From the NCBI GenBank assembly GCA_023250155.1, contig JAHFBG010000001.1:187131-251130 (forward strand): a DNA stretch of 64,000 bases. The letters run 5' to 3'. Source of the stretch: Candidatus Melainabacteria bacterium. GTDB lineage: Bacteria; Cyanobacteriota; Vampirovibrionia; 2-02-FULL-35-15. Position numbers and translations under genes: made by a program. Position 1 is the first letter of the stretch; every line of letters begins with the position of its first letter. Below, one piece after another: positions 37,901 through 46,341 of the stretch. The notes beneath the pieces are model-generated. The model worked only from the letters and a program-made list of their open reading frames with translations. It was not told the origin of the DNA and made no database searches.

Positions 37901-39792
37901 GGATTTGAACAGTCTATTACTCTGCCTACTTCTGCATCACAACTAAAATGACAGTCACAGACATCACATCTTGGGCTAGGCGTATTTTCACCACCGACTG
38001 TTACAGTATTACCTCCACTACTAGATGCTTCACCTATCATAATTGTTTCTTGCTCTTGTAAATCAACGTCTAAGAAATTTCTTAAACTACGTTTTACGAT
38101 TGTTGGTGTAACATTTGCTTTTGAGGTGAATATTTCCTCACAAGTTTTATGACAAGAATTCAATTCACAACTATCAGCGATTTTTTCTAATGACAACCCG
38201 GCACTATTAATAGATTGAAGTGATTGAGGCACACAAAAAATATTACCCTTTGAACTAGCTGCTATAGCCCATGTAGCATTATCTTTTGTACCACCACCTT
38301 GTATGCATTCTTTATCAGTAACATCTTTCCCGATTCTTGCACAGAATAAATCTTTTGGAGGCCTACTTATACAAGTAGATTTACAATTTTGTCCTCTGCA
38401 TTCACTGGATGAAACAGATGCACTAATAGAAATCCCCTCTTCTTCATTAGCACAATATTCAAGTGCTTTTACACACCGAGGAGGCCGAATACCACTAAAT
38501 CGATCACAAAAATCTGGTGGGCATGGAAGCTTATTGATTTCCCCAGATTTAAAATCGCTAAGTATACTGCTATAGATTTCACACGCTCTGTTGTTTTTTC
38601 CAAGAGCTATACTTTTTGCATATTCACAATATCCTGTGCCAATATCCTTGTCCCCACTGCCTTCTGTAACTTGTAATTTATCTTTTAAAGTGGTAAATGT
38701 GGGGTCAGTGCAATTATTGCTTAAAACAAATTTTTTAAAATCAGATCCTATAGATTCAAAGCTATCATTATTTACGAACTTACATCTATTAACAATTTGG
38801 CTAAAATCAATTTCGCATGAACTGCTTGGTTTTGTATCTGTCTCATCAGTTGGATCTTTTGTTAATTCTTGTAGTCTTTGTTTAGCTATGGCAATAGCTA
38901 GTGGTATATAATTCCCTCCTATATTACTAATCAATGTAGATAAATCATTTATGACTTCTGGCTTTGCACTTCTTTGAAGATTGCTTATGTTTGTATTAAG
39001 TGGAACTATTGCATAAAGATCATTTACTCCTATAACATGAATAAATCCAATGCTTATATCTTCGTTGTTATTGCTGGATGTATTGCCTAGTATTAGGCTG
39101 TTGTTTTCTGTTAGTACTTCAGGAATTTTATCTCCTAATACCTCTATTAAAAAACTACCACTTTTACTTATTGAGGCAGTTCCATTAGAAATAATTTCAC
39201 CGTCGATATCTTCAATAGAAACTAATCCCTGATTTTGGCCATTTACATTTCCTGAAATAACTATAGGGGCTTGATAATTAAAAATATCAGTTACGATATT
39301 GATGTTATTGCTTTGTATGGAAAGCTTATAACTGTTTGATGGGAAATCTCTTGGGGTTATTGCAGCATCAGATGTAGATTTTAAATTTGATATATTTATA
39401 ACTAAATATCGCTTGGTTCTTCCATTGATTTTTTTTCTTTGAATGCTTATTGCATTAATAGGTATGGAATATACTTTAGTAGAATCCAGTGCAGAAGTTA
39501 AGGTTAAAGTTATGGGTGTTTTGTTTGTTTCTACTTTTCTAAATATAAACAGTAGTTGTTTGGTAGTCAGCGGTAAATTGACTTCATTGAATCGTGTATT
39601 TAAAATACTGCCATAGACAGTGTTTTCACCATTGTTACCAATGGGTTGTAAAGTGATTGATTCACCAGTGCTAGATGAACCAACCTCAATAGCATAAGTA
39701 TTTGAATTACTTACCCCAATTTGCAATAGAGTAAATAAAGCCAATAAACAAACCAAATATTTTTTAATTGGCTTTGCTAATAATAGTTTCAT
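34993..39792 (-). CDS. Giant secreted protein: eleven six-Cys modules plus three PIG-type Ig domains
   Basis: 1599 residues. A signal peptide (MKLLLAKPIKKYLVCLLALF...) is followed by an N-terminal region of about 650 residues homologous to the next upstream gene. That region includes SILN at its start and CDVCDCHFSCD further on. After an EGF-like stretch come eleven consecutive modules of the form C-x(8-13)-C-x-C-x(n)-C-x-C-x(9-11)-GC, most with CPxGQxYTxxGC. Three domains of about 85 residues close the protein (PPYTWSNASPLPAGLSISP and relatives), matching the putative Ig family He_PIG. A surface adhesin or matrix role is inferred. It follows the paralogue after 12 bp, an operon. Function unproven. 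Confidence 0.85.
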   Translation of the reverse strand: MKLLLAKPIKKYLVCLLALFTLLQIGVSNSNTYAIEVGSSSTGESITLQPIGNNGENTVYGSILNTRFNEVNLPLTTKQLLFIFRKVETNKTPITLTLTSALDSTKVYSIPINAISIQRKKINGRTKRYLVINISNLKSTSDAAITPRDFPSNSYKLSIQSNNINIVTDIFNYQAPIVISGNVNGQNQGLVSIEDIDGEIISNGTASISKSGSFLIEVLGDKIPEVLTENNSLILGNTSSNNNEDISIGFIHVIGVNDLYAIVPLNTNISNLQRSAKPEVINDLSTLISNIGGNYIPLAIAIAKQRLQELTKDPTDETDTKPSSSCEIDFSQIVNRCKFVNNDSFESIGSDFKKFVLSNNCTDPTFTTLKDKLQVTEGSGDKDIGTGYCEYAKSIALGKNNRACEIYSSILSDFKSGEINKLPCPPDFCDRFSGIRPPRCVKALEYCANEEEGISISASVSSSECRGQNCKSTCISRPPKDLFCARIGKDVTDKECIQGGGTKDNATWAIAASSKGNIFCVPQSLQSINSAGLSLEKIADSCELNSCHKTCEEIFTSKANVTPTIVKRSLRNFLDVDLQEQETIMIGEASSSGGNTVTVGGENTPSPRCDVCDCHFSCDAEVGRVIDCSNPLTKYFSIKCCDSKTPITGSPNSPRPLDIKGCLCGNFGNFNENGIIKEEAQTVCQTTCPQGFEKDPIGDRCLPICKEGFLRDPNGSCKKNCPKGLIEDEATNSCICSQGLALGKNGVCVLPESIPKCAPRQISTPLNPCTCVSSGTLNSRGICDCPFGFSYTELGCSKQKICEENENPIIKDCQCASGALASEPGASSFKFPNPRRAICQCPKGQKYTVDGCIQIPPHTCAQYESPSQTNCTCAKGGIISSSEIQQTIKLYDDPTTQSINDLCLCSPNELYTESGCIPAPQICGQFGFNRPTLNNPCSCAIGAILGSDSICQCPSGQRYTVNGCVTPAVQKICDVNEIPLLTNCKCASGTLNIPPTTGGFFPPSPTGIFLSPPTDFFPPSPSLSSSPCQCPPGQAYTTTGCKATNRICSLGEISSSFNPCICVNGATQTGPGGTCQCPSGQTYSTTGCKTTVTTICTPEQISTSSNPCICAIGANNFPDAITAVFPPSDIRTVCKCSTGQTYTTDGCKITTPTTCAPGQVSTATNPCTCASLATTGFGGACTCPPGQTYTTLGCTNTTTPVKTCGVNEASTSTNPCTCATGATVSSTGICQCFNAIYTTNGCISVCDIGQVSTASSPCTCQTPATPTGSSGICTCPSGQTYSVLGCIKICTPGEISTLPNNLCTCAKPATVQTPGTPCQCPTVGQTYSINGCTSASTSSSLTITSSQLFPATTNIQYSVQLQVSGGTAPYTWSTTSPLPLGFSLSPGGILSGFFSPDQANITYPISVKVTDSLQQTATKSLSLFAQLPLSITSTQLPNGTANIPYSTQLQAKGGVSPYTWSNASPLPSGLMLSPDGTLAGTLPQGDYFFYVNAKDSNNLTTSTGISLSTQLGTLPALTITSGTLPIAMINAPYSVQLEATGGQPPYTWSNASPLPAGLSISPSGTLSGTLSTVAGYSFSVRITDSLQQSITKYLSLNSQ

Positions 39793-39804
39793 TAATCAAA
39801 AACC

Positions 39805-42804
39805 CTATTTTATACAACCAAAAGTTTGTGAATAGGTTTCATCAGGTGATGGGCATTGGCATCCACCAAAACCATCAGGAGTGGCTGGTGGTATGCAAGA
39901 GGCAGTAGGAGATGGGGATGTGGTTGGAAATGGTGGAAATGGTGAAGATGATGGTGATGAGGTTGGAGATGGTTTAGGTGTAGCTGCAGTACAATCAGCT
40001 TGTGTTAGCTTACAAGAGCCATCAGGACACTTAATCGGAAGATTAGATGGACAACCATTAGTAGTAGATGGACTTGTATTTTCTATACAGGATTTTCTAT
40101 CTGTACTAGCTACTGTTCCTGGACGACATCTACATTTCTTGGTAGCAATATCAAATATTCCATTTATTGGACATTTTGATTTACAGCCACTAGTTATTTT
40201 ATCTCGTATGAGACCTAGATTTGCATCACAGTTAGGTAAACAATTGTCAGACTTTGTATCTTTTGTATAACCCTCAGGACAACTGTTTCTACAAAAACCA
40301 ATAGCATCATCTTTTACAAAACCAGTTTCTCCATCAAAGCTTTTTTCTTGGTTATTGCATAAACATCTTGCTATATCTTGTATGCCTTGTGGTATTGGTT
40401 TCTTGTCAGGGATAGGGGGACTAGTAAACCCAGTACCAGGGTTTGGTTTAGGACCACCAGATCCACCAAAGGCATCACTAAAATCAAAACCACCAGTGCT
40501 AGAGCCAGCAGTTGGTGGAGGGTGTCCACCAAAGTTAGGATCGAAAGAGCCGGTAGTAGGTGAAGGAGGGAAGAAACCAGTAGGAGATTGTCCACCAAAG
40601 TTAGGATCGAAAGAGCCGGTAGTAGGTGAAGGAGGGAAGAAACCAGTAGGAGATTGTCCACCGAAGTTAGGATCAAAGGAACCAGTAGGCGGAGGAGGGA
40701 AGAAGGTTCCCGTTGGAGGTGGTGCAGGTTGGAAAGTACCAGTAGGCGGAGGAGGGAAGAAGGTTCCCGTTGGAGGTGGTACAGGTTGGAAAGTACCAGT
40801 AGGTGGAGGAGGGAAGAAGATTCCCGTTGGAGGTTGTGCAGGTTGGAAAGTACCAGTAGGTGGAGGAGGGAAGAAGGTTCCTGTTGGAGGAGGTGCTCCA
40901 AAGTTAGGATCAAAAGTGCCAGTAGGTGGAGGAGGGAAGAAACCAGTTGGAGGAGGTGTTCCAAAGTTAGGATCAAAAAAACCAGAAGTAGATGTAGTTT
41001 GATACTTTGCTAATCTTTGTGGTGTAGGAGCAGTGGGGGGCGAAGGAGGAGAGATATTACAACACTCTATTGAAAAGAGTTTTGACTTAGGATCAGTACA
41101 ATCAACTTTTGATTTTATTGGCTTTGGTTGCAAAGTTACTCCATCACAATCAGCATGACATTTACAGGCGTCACAGTCTTCTTGTCCTAGTTCTAAACCC
41201 AGGTCAAGAAGTGATTTTGGTATGTCTCCAAAGGTTTCTGTACAAGTTTCATGACAAGCTCTTCTATCACAAAAATCTGCTTTTTCTCCAGAAGTTTTTG
41301 AAGCTTCGCTTTCTTTCAATTCTTTAGGTACGCAATATTTCGTGCCTTTGGAACTTGTTGAAACTATATGACTTATAGTATTGTTTGGATTTATACATTC
41401 TTCTTCTGTAACATCAAGTCCAACCCTTGTACAACTTAAGTCTTTTGTAGGTTTTGCAATACAGCCAGGTGTATTTGTAGTTTGTGCTAAAGCAGTTTCA
41501 TTTATTCTACAGAAATCTATTGGCTTGGAACAATCCTTGACATTTTGAAACTCTGGACAAGTATCTGGTGGACAAGGCAAAGAAGCGAGATCACCCATTG
41601 ATATATTTATTAATTCTTGATAGAAATCACAAGGCTTAACAGGATCAGGCTCAAATCCAGCAATGTTTATACAATACCCTCTTCCTACCTCATTACTTTT
41701 TGCAGTTTTAGCATATTCTTTTATGAGATCAAAATCAGGAAAATCACAGTTTTTACTACCAGCATAGTCTTTAAAATCAGATCCAATAGATGCAAGAAGC
41801 TTGTCATCATTTAGTGTAGTACAACGATCTTCAAACTGATCTATATCATCACAAGGATCTGTACCGCTGGTATCATCACATGAGTCAGAATCTGCTAAGC
41901 ATTTTAATTTATCATTTGTTGCTGTTGCTGCAAAATCATCATTTTCTTTAGCTAAATTAGCGACAAGTGAACTATCCTCATCGACCTGTATTTGTTGTGT
42001 AGCTTTTGCAGCATTTAGATCTGCATTATTGTTTAAAGGAACTATAGCATATAAATCTTTATCTGTTACTGCATGGATTACACCTGGTATTGCATCTTCA
42101 GGACTTCCACCAGTTGTATCACCATCGCTGGGAGTTTGAAATCTTATTATTCTAGATTTTCCTTTCTTTTTCTTTTTTAATTTATTTCCTCTAACTTCTG
42201 TTAAAAAAGATCCATTTTTATTTATTGCAACAGGCCTATCTGATAAAATCATTCCATCTAAATCTTCTACATTGACAAACCCTTTATTGTTGTTAGACAT
42301 TACATTACCTACTACAAGTGCAGGTGGTTCATAAGCAAATGAGTCTGTAGTTTCATCAATTTTTTGACCTTTTATTCTTAACTTATAATTTCCGCTATCT
42401 AATGCACTTGGAGTGACAAGTGCGCCAGATTCAGACTCTTCAAGATTTGAGATATTAACTACAGCTACTTGTCGAAGTTTTCCATTTACAGTTTTCTTTT
42501 GAACAGTTACAGCATCTTCCGGTACATTAAATGATTTAGTTGAATCTGTAGCTGAGGTTACTTTTATAGGAGTTTTTGCAGAGCCTGCTCTTCTGATTAC
42601 ATTTAAGAGAGGCTTTGGAAGTAACAACAAAACTTGGTTTACGTTTGGATTAAGTATACTACCAAAAATTTCATTTGTGCCTTCAAGAGTTGAAATTCCA
42701 ACCGATGATTTTTTCTTTTTTGCTGCAAAGCTTGGGCAAGATAAAACCAATAACAAATTTATTGTCAGTAAAATTGATAAGAATATATTTATTTTTCTTC
42801 TCAT
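39805..42804 (-). CDS. Large secreted protein with PPTGTF repeats, paralogue of the downstream gene
   Basis: 999 residues. Signal peptide MRRKINIFLSILLTINLLLV with LSC that could be a lipobox. The N-terminal 600 or so residues align with the 1599-residue neighbour (SILNPNVNQVLLLLPKPLL; VNISNL; NKNGSFLTEVRG; CDACKCHADCD; LFSIECC). Then comes a Pro-rich zone of near-identical PPPTGTFFPPPPTGTFQP units, a few EGF-like Cys segments and a Ser/Pro-Thr linker. It ends in one six-Cys-type module (GGCQCPSPDETY). The paralogues probably arose by tandem duplication and then gained different C-termini. Confidence 0.85.
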   Translation of the reverse strand: MRRKINIFLSILLTINLLLVLSCPSFAAKKKKSSVGISTLEGTNEIFGSILNPNVNQVLLLLPKPLLNVIRRAGSAKTPIKVTSATDSTKSFNVPEDAVTVQKKTVNGKLRQVAVVNISNLEESESGALVTPSALDSGNYKLRIKGQKIDETTDSFAYEPPALVVGNVMSNNNKGFVNVEDLDGMILSDRPVAINKNGSFLTEVRGNKLKKKKKGKSRIIRFQTPSDGDTTGGSPEDAIPGVIHAVTDKDLYAIVPLNNNADLNAAKATQQIQVDEDSSLVANLAKENDDFAATATNDKLKCLADSDSCDDTSGTDPCDDIDQFEDRCTTLNDDKLLASIGSDFKDYAGSKNCDFPDFDLIKEYAKTAKSNEVGRGYCINIAGFEPDPVKPCDFYQELINISMGDLASLPCPPDTCPEFQNVKDCSKPIDFCRINETALAQTTNTPGCIAKPTKDLSCTRVGLDVTEEECINPNNTISHIVSTSSKGTKYCVPKELKESEASKTSGEKADFCDRRACHETCTETFGDIPKSLLDLGLELGQEDCDACKCHADCDGVTLQPKPIKSKVDCTDPKSKLFSIECCNISPPSPPTAPTPQRLAKYQTTSTSGFFDPNFGTPPPTGFFPPPPTGTFDPNFGAPPPTGTFFPPPPTGTFQPAQPPTGIFFPPPPTGTFQPVPPPTGTFFPPPPTGTFQPAPPPTGTFFPPPPTGSFDPNFGGQSPTGFFPPSPTTGSFDPNFGGQSPTGFFPPSPTTGSFDPNFGGHPPPTAGSSTGGFDFSDAFGGSGGPKPNPGTGFTSPPIPDKKPIPQGIQDIARCLCNNQEKSFDGETGFVKDDAIGFCRNSCPEGYTKDTKSDNCLPNCDANLGLIRDKITSGCKSKCPINGIFDIATKKCRCRPGTVASTDRKSCIENTSPSTTNGCPSNLPIKCPDGSCKLTQADCTAATPKPSPTSSPSSSPFPPFPTTSPSPTASCIPPATPDGFGGCQCPSPDETYSQTFGCIK
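40520..40990 (-). repeat. Pro-rich 60- to 66-bp tandem repeats
   Basis: Four or five units of about 60 bp (PPPTGTFFPPPPTGTFQP) and three of about 66 bp (PTTGSFDPNFGG) are almost identical within each group at the DNA level. Confidence 0.85.
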
Positions 42805-43076
42805 GGTTTAATCATGCACATATTTTTAAATCTAAATTGTGAATTCCCTCATAAACAAAAAATAAAACATTTTTTTCTTGTGAATTTACAATCTCTGAAT
42901 AAGAGAGGGTGATTTCACCTAAATTGTTACTTAAATATAAAAAATCTTTTGTAAGAAATTACACAGGGGATTCCCTTTAGGGGATTATCATTAGGATGTG
43001 ATCAGCTTTGTAATCCATTTATAATTGGTAGGGTGCAAGTTGAATTTATAATACATTGATTTTCGGCCAAGTCAGA

Positions 43077-45422
43077 TTAATCTTTTTTAAAGATACTTTT
43101 TATAATGTTTTCAGCAAGTTGTTTAATTTTTTCTTGTTCTTCTTGAAGTTTTTGTTGAGCAGCCTTAGCGTCTTCATCAGCTTTTCTCTTTTGCTCATCA
43201 GCTAATTGTTTAGCTTTTTCTTGCTCTTGTTGAAGTTTTTGCTGAGCAGCCTTAGCGTCTTCATCAGCTTTTCTCTTTTGCTCATCAGCTAATTGTTTAG
43301 CTTTTTCTTGCTCTTGTTGAAGTTTTTGTTGAGCAGCTTTAGCATCTTCATCAGCTTTTCTCTTTTGCTCATCAGCTAATTGTTTAGCTTTTTCTTGCTC
43401 TTGTTGAAGTTTTTGTTGAGCAGCTTTAGCATCTTCATCAGCTTTTCTCTTTTGCTCATCAGCTAATTGCTTGGCTTTTTCTTGCTCTTGTTGAAGTTTT
43501 TGTTGAGCAGCTTTAGCATCTTCATCAGCTTTTCTCTTTTGCTCATCGGCTAATTGCTTGGCTTTTTCTTGTTCTTCTTGGAGTTTTTGTTGAGCAGCTT
43601 TAGCATCTTCTTCCGCCTTCTTAATTGCTGCTTTTATAATATCTTCAGCTTTTTTCTTAGTGTCATCAATGGCTTGTGGTGATGATGAAACGGTATTGTT
43701 AATGTTTTGTTGAGTGACTTTTATATCTGGAGATTGTTGTGGAGAAGGAGAAGCAATGGGTGAAGGAGAAGCAATTGGAGATGGTGAAGCAACTGGCGAA
43801 GGGGATGGAGTAGGAGTTGGAGATATAGATGGTTTTGGTAATGGAGATGGACTTGGAGAAGAAGAAGCAACTGGTGAAGGAGAAGCAACTGGAGAAGGTG
43901 AAGCAACTGGAGAAGGTGAAGCAACTGGAGAAGGTGAAGCAACTGGAGAAGGTGAAGCAACTGGTGAAGGTGAAGCAATTGGAGAAGGTGAAGCAATTGG
44001 AGAAGGTGAAGCAGCTGGAGAAGGTGAAGCAATTGGAGAAGGTGAAGCAGCTGGAGATGGTGATAACATTACTGGAATTATGTTTTGTGCTTGAGGAAGA
44101 ATAACTGTAGGATTTGTAATATTCCCACTATTAGTATTGATTGAATTATCTATTCCTAATGAGCCATCCTCATTTGAAACCACAGTTAGTTTTTTCTCTT
44201 TTGGTATAAGATACAGTCCACGTAATACTGGCTCACTTGTTTCATCTATAGCTGTAATTCTAACTCTTAGTGATAAGTTGTTATTTGGTTCAATTCCAAA
44301 GGTATGGAAAGCAGGAAGTCCATCATCATTAGTTTCTACTTGTGAAAGCAATTTGTTTTTAATTTCATTGTTTGCAGAATAAATTGAAATCTGTTGTTTA
44401 ATCTTTGGTGTTGAATAAAAGCCTACCTCGCATCCTTCTGTGCAAATATTATGAATTGGGTTCAAATAAAATTCCAAACCATTTAATCCTTTTTTACCTG
44501 GCTTACCTTTTAGTACTTGGAAATTATATGTGTTCTTTCTTTGAGAAAGAGGAAATTCATAACCTGTAGATGTTGTATAAGAAACATTGCCCAAGCTAAC
44601 ACTGACCAATTCATCTTCATTGGCGATAGTTCTTTGAGTTGGAGACCAAATGATTGGTTTAAGAGCTTTCTTTTTTTCATACCATGTTAATGCATTGACT
44701 TGTGTTGTTCCTTTATAAGATATTTTGATGTTACTTTCTTCTTTATACTCTTTGCCCCAGAATATACCACTTAGAGTAGGTTTAAATCCTTGTTGTGGTT
44801 TCAATTCAATATTAAGTTTTCCTAGTGAATCATAAGCAGGCAGTTTTACTTTAAGATTTAAATAGCAACCACTTTTAAAGTTTACCTTTTGAACATAAAC
44901 AGTTCTTCCCAAGCTTCCATTTGCATAAGAGAGCTTTATTACTATTTCTTGTTCTTGAGCTCCCAAGACAAATGGATCAAAATAAAGTACTAATGGAAAC
45001 CATTCAGTGTATTGATCAGTGTGTACTAAATCTGCTGAAATAGATAATGTTTCATCCTGTAGAGCAGATGTTAAGTGATATTTATTCCTTTTTGTTGTGC
45101 TATTAAAACTTTCAGGAGTACTTAAACCAATAGAATTATTTTCTTCAATGATTCCAGTATAAGAAATGTTCTTTATATAGGTAGGTAAATTTTGTTCTAT
45201 GTTAGTAGGATCTGGCAACCAATAGTTTTCATACTCACTAGTCCATGCCCCATTTAATTCACAATTTGTTTTTTTACTACCTTCTTCTAGATATTCAGAG
45301 TTTTTATAAATTGATTTTGGAGTAATTTCTTCATCTAATAATGCAAGAGCTCGGCCAGAATTAAATAGAATAAATCCTATTGTTATAAGAGCAAAAAGTA
45401 TTATTTTAATGTTTTTATTCAT
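43077..45422 (-). CDS. Secreted protein with Ser-Pro linker and TolA-like coiled-coil repeats
   Basis: 781 residues from the ATG at 45422, giving the signal peptide MNKNIKIILFALITIGFILF...RALA; the longer frame begins at a TTG and is not preferred. Residues 30-440 are a beta-rich ectodomain without known family (few Cys, ICTEGCEVGF). Then comes a linker of SPSPVA/SPSPIA hexapeptides and a C-terminal helical region. There, 29-residue units (ADEDAKAAQQKLQ...KQLADEQKRK) repeat about six times, a charged coiled coil like that of TolA. The architecture suggests a head, a flexible linker and a long rod, perhaps crossing the periplasm or cell wall. Confidence 0.8.
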   Translation of the reverse strand: MNKNIKIILFALITIGFILFNSGRALALLDEEITPKSIYKNSEYLEEGSKKTNCELNGAWTSEYENYWLPDPTNIEQNLPTYIKNISYTGIIEENNSIGLSTPESFNSTTKRNKYHLTSALQDETLSISADLVHTDQYTEWFPLVLYFDPFVLGAQEQEIVIKLSYANGSLGRTVYVQKVNFKSGCYLNLKVKLPAYDSLGKLNIELKPQQGFKPTLSGIFWGKEYKEESNIKISYKGTTQVNALTWYEKKKALKPIIWSPTQRTIANEDELVSVSLGNVSYTTSTGYEFPLSQRKNTYNFQVLKGKPGKKGLNGLEFYLNPIHNICTEGCEVGFYSTPKIKQQISIYSANNEIKNKLLSQVETNDDGLPAFHTFGIEPNNNLSLRVRITAIDETSEPVLRGLYLIPKEKKLTVVSNEDGSLGIDNSINTNSGNITNPTVILPQAQNIIPVMLSPSPAASPSPIASPSPAASPSPIASPSPIASPSPVASPSPVASPSPVASPSPVASPSPVASPSPVASSSPSPSPLPKPSISPTPTPSPSPVASPSPIASPSPIASPSPQQSPDIKVTQQNINNTVSSSPQAIDDTKKKAEDIIKAAIKKAEEDAKAAQQKLQEEQEKAKQLADEQKRKADEDAKAAQQKLQQEQEKAKQLADEQKRKADEDAKAAQQKLQQEQEKAKQLADEQKRKADEDAKAAQQKLQQEQEKAKQLADEQKRKADEDAKAAQQKLQQEQEKAKQLADEQKRKADEDAKAAQQKLQEEQEKIKQLAENIIKSIFKKD
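43135..43610 (-). repeat. 87-bp tandem repeat encoding the coiled coil
   Basis: Equivalent points recur at 43159, 43246, 43333, 43420, 43507 and 43594 (period 87 bp, 29 codons), with only a few base changes. Confidence 0.92.
43737..44066 (-). repeat. 18-bp repeat encoding a Ser-Pro linker
   Basis: Hexapeptide SPSPVA/SPSPIA/SPSPAA units, mostly exact 18-bp copies, interrupted once near 43800-43860 by a less regular Ser-Pro segment. Confidence 0.9.
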
Positions 45423-45602
45423 AAATAAGCGTAGAAAACCTGCTATAGCGAGTAAGCGCAAGTTAATTAACCAGGCCAAAGTTAAAGATTAGGTTAAATA
45501 ATCGCTTGAAAGTAGTAATAACCACCTATAGGTTTCTAAATTTTTTTTAATCTATAGGAATTAAGTGTTTAGTGTGACTGGGATCACAAAAGAAAAAAGG
45601 CT

Positions 45603-46271
45603 TTATGTTTTCATAAGATTGATGATTTCTTTAATTTCTGATTGATTTTTTAAGCTATAAATAGCATTTCCACTTACTAAAACGTTAGCACCAGCAGACC
45701 TGACTATTGGTGCTGTTTGTCCATTTATGCCACCATCTACCTCTATATATTTATCCATTATATTTGCTTCTTGAAACATTTTTTTAACCTCAGAGATCTT
45801 TGGAACTACTGAGCTAATAAATGATTGTCCACCAAATCCAGGATTCACAGTCATAATTAAAACCAGGTCTACCAATTCTAGGACATATCTTAAGGAATCA
45901 ATTGGTGTATGAGGGTTAAATGATATTCCAGCTTTACAGCCTGATTCTTTTATATAAGCAATGGTTCTTTGTAGATGTGTACATGCCTCACTATGAACAG
46001 TAATTATGTTTGCGCCAGCTTCAATAAAATCTTTTATGTGTTTATCTGGTTCTACTATCATTAAATGTACATCAAGAGGGAGCTTTGTGATTTTTCTGAT
46101 GCACTTAACTACAGGTGCTCCAATTGTGATATTAGGGACAAATCTTCCATCCATTACATCTATATGTATCCAGTCTGCACCTGCATCTTCAACTTTTTTT
46201 ATTTCAGCTTGTAAATTAGAAAAATCTGCAGATAAAATAGAAGGTGCTACTAAAATCTTTGTGTCTTGCAT
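45603..46271 (-). CDS. rpe: Ribulose-phosphate 3-epimerase
   Basis: Interconverts ribulose 5-phosphate and xylulose 5-phosphate in the pentose phosphate pathway. 222 residues with the TIM-barrel metal and catalytic residues: APSILSADF, HIDVMDGRFVPN, DVHLMI, VNPGFGGQ and EVDGGIN. Divergent from secD. TAAAAT 6 nt before the ATG and no Shine-Dalgarno suggest a leaderless mRNA. Confidence 0.97.
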   Translation of the reverse strand: MQDTKILVAPSILSADFSNLQAEIKKVEDAGADWIHIDVMDGRFVPNITIGAPVVKCIRKITKLPLDVHLMIVEPDKHIKDFIEAGANIITVHSEACTHLQRTIAYIKESGCKAGISFNPHTPIDSLRYVLELVDLVLIMTVNPGFGGQSFISSVVPKISEVKKMFQEANIMDKYIEVDGGINGQTAPIVRSAGANVLVSGNAIYSLKNQSEIKEIINLMKT

Positions 46272-46277
46272 GTTTTA

Positions 46278-46336
46278 ATTTTAACTTGGCTTAAGAAAAA
46301 AATGTATTACAGTAACTAAGTATGCTACTCTAAAAT
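46278..46336. promoter_or_regulatory. Divergent rpe/secD promoter region with leaderless layout
   Basis: TAAAAT (46278-46283, minus strand) lies 6 nt from the rpe start. TAAAAT (46331-46336, plus strand) lies 5 nt from the secD start. Neither gene has a Shine-Dalgarno. -35 boxes are not convincing. Confidence 0.45.
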
Positions 46337-46341
46337 ACGCT

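Noticed and set aside
40355..41013. Plus-strand Gly/Lys/Val-rich and Arg-rich ORFs
   Set aside because: Shadows of the PPTGTF repeats of the minus-strand gene.
43721..44104. Low-complexity ORFs on both strands over the Ser-Pro linker
   Set aside because: Other-frame readings of the 18-bp repeat inside the 781-residue secreted protein.
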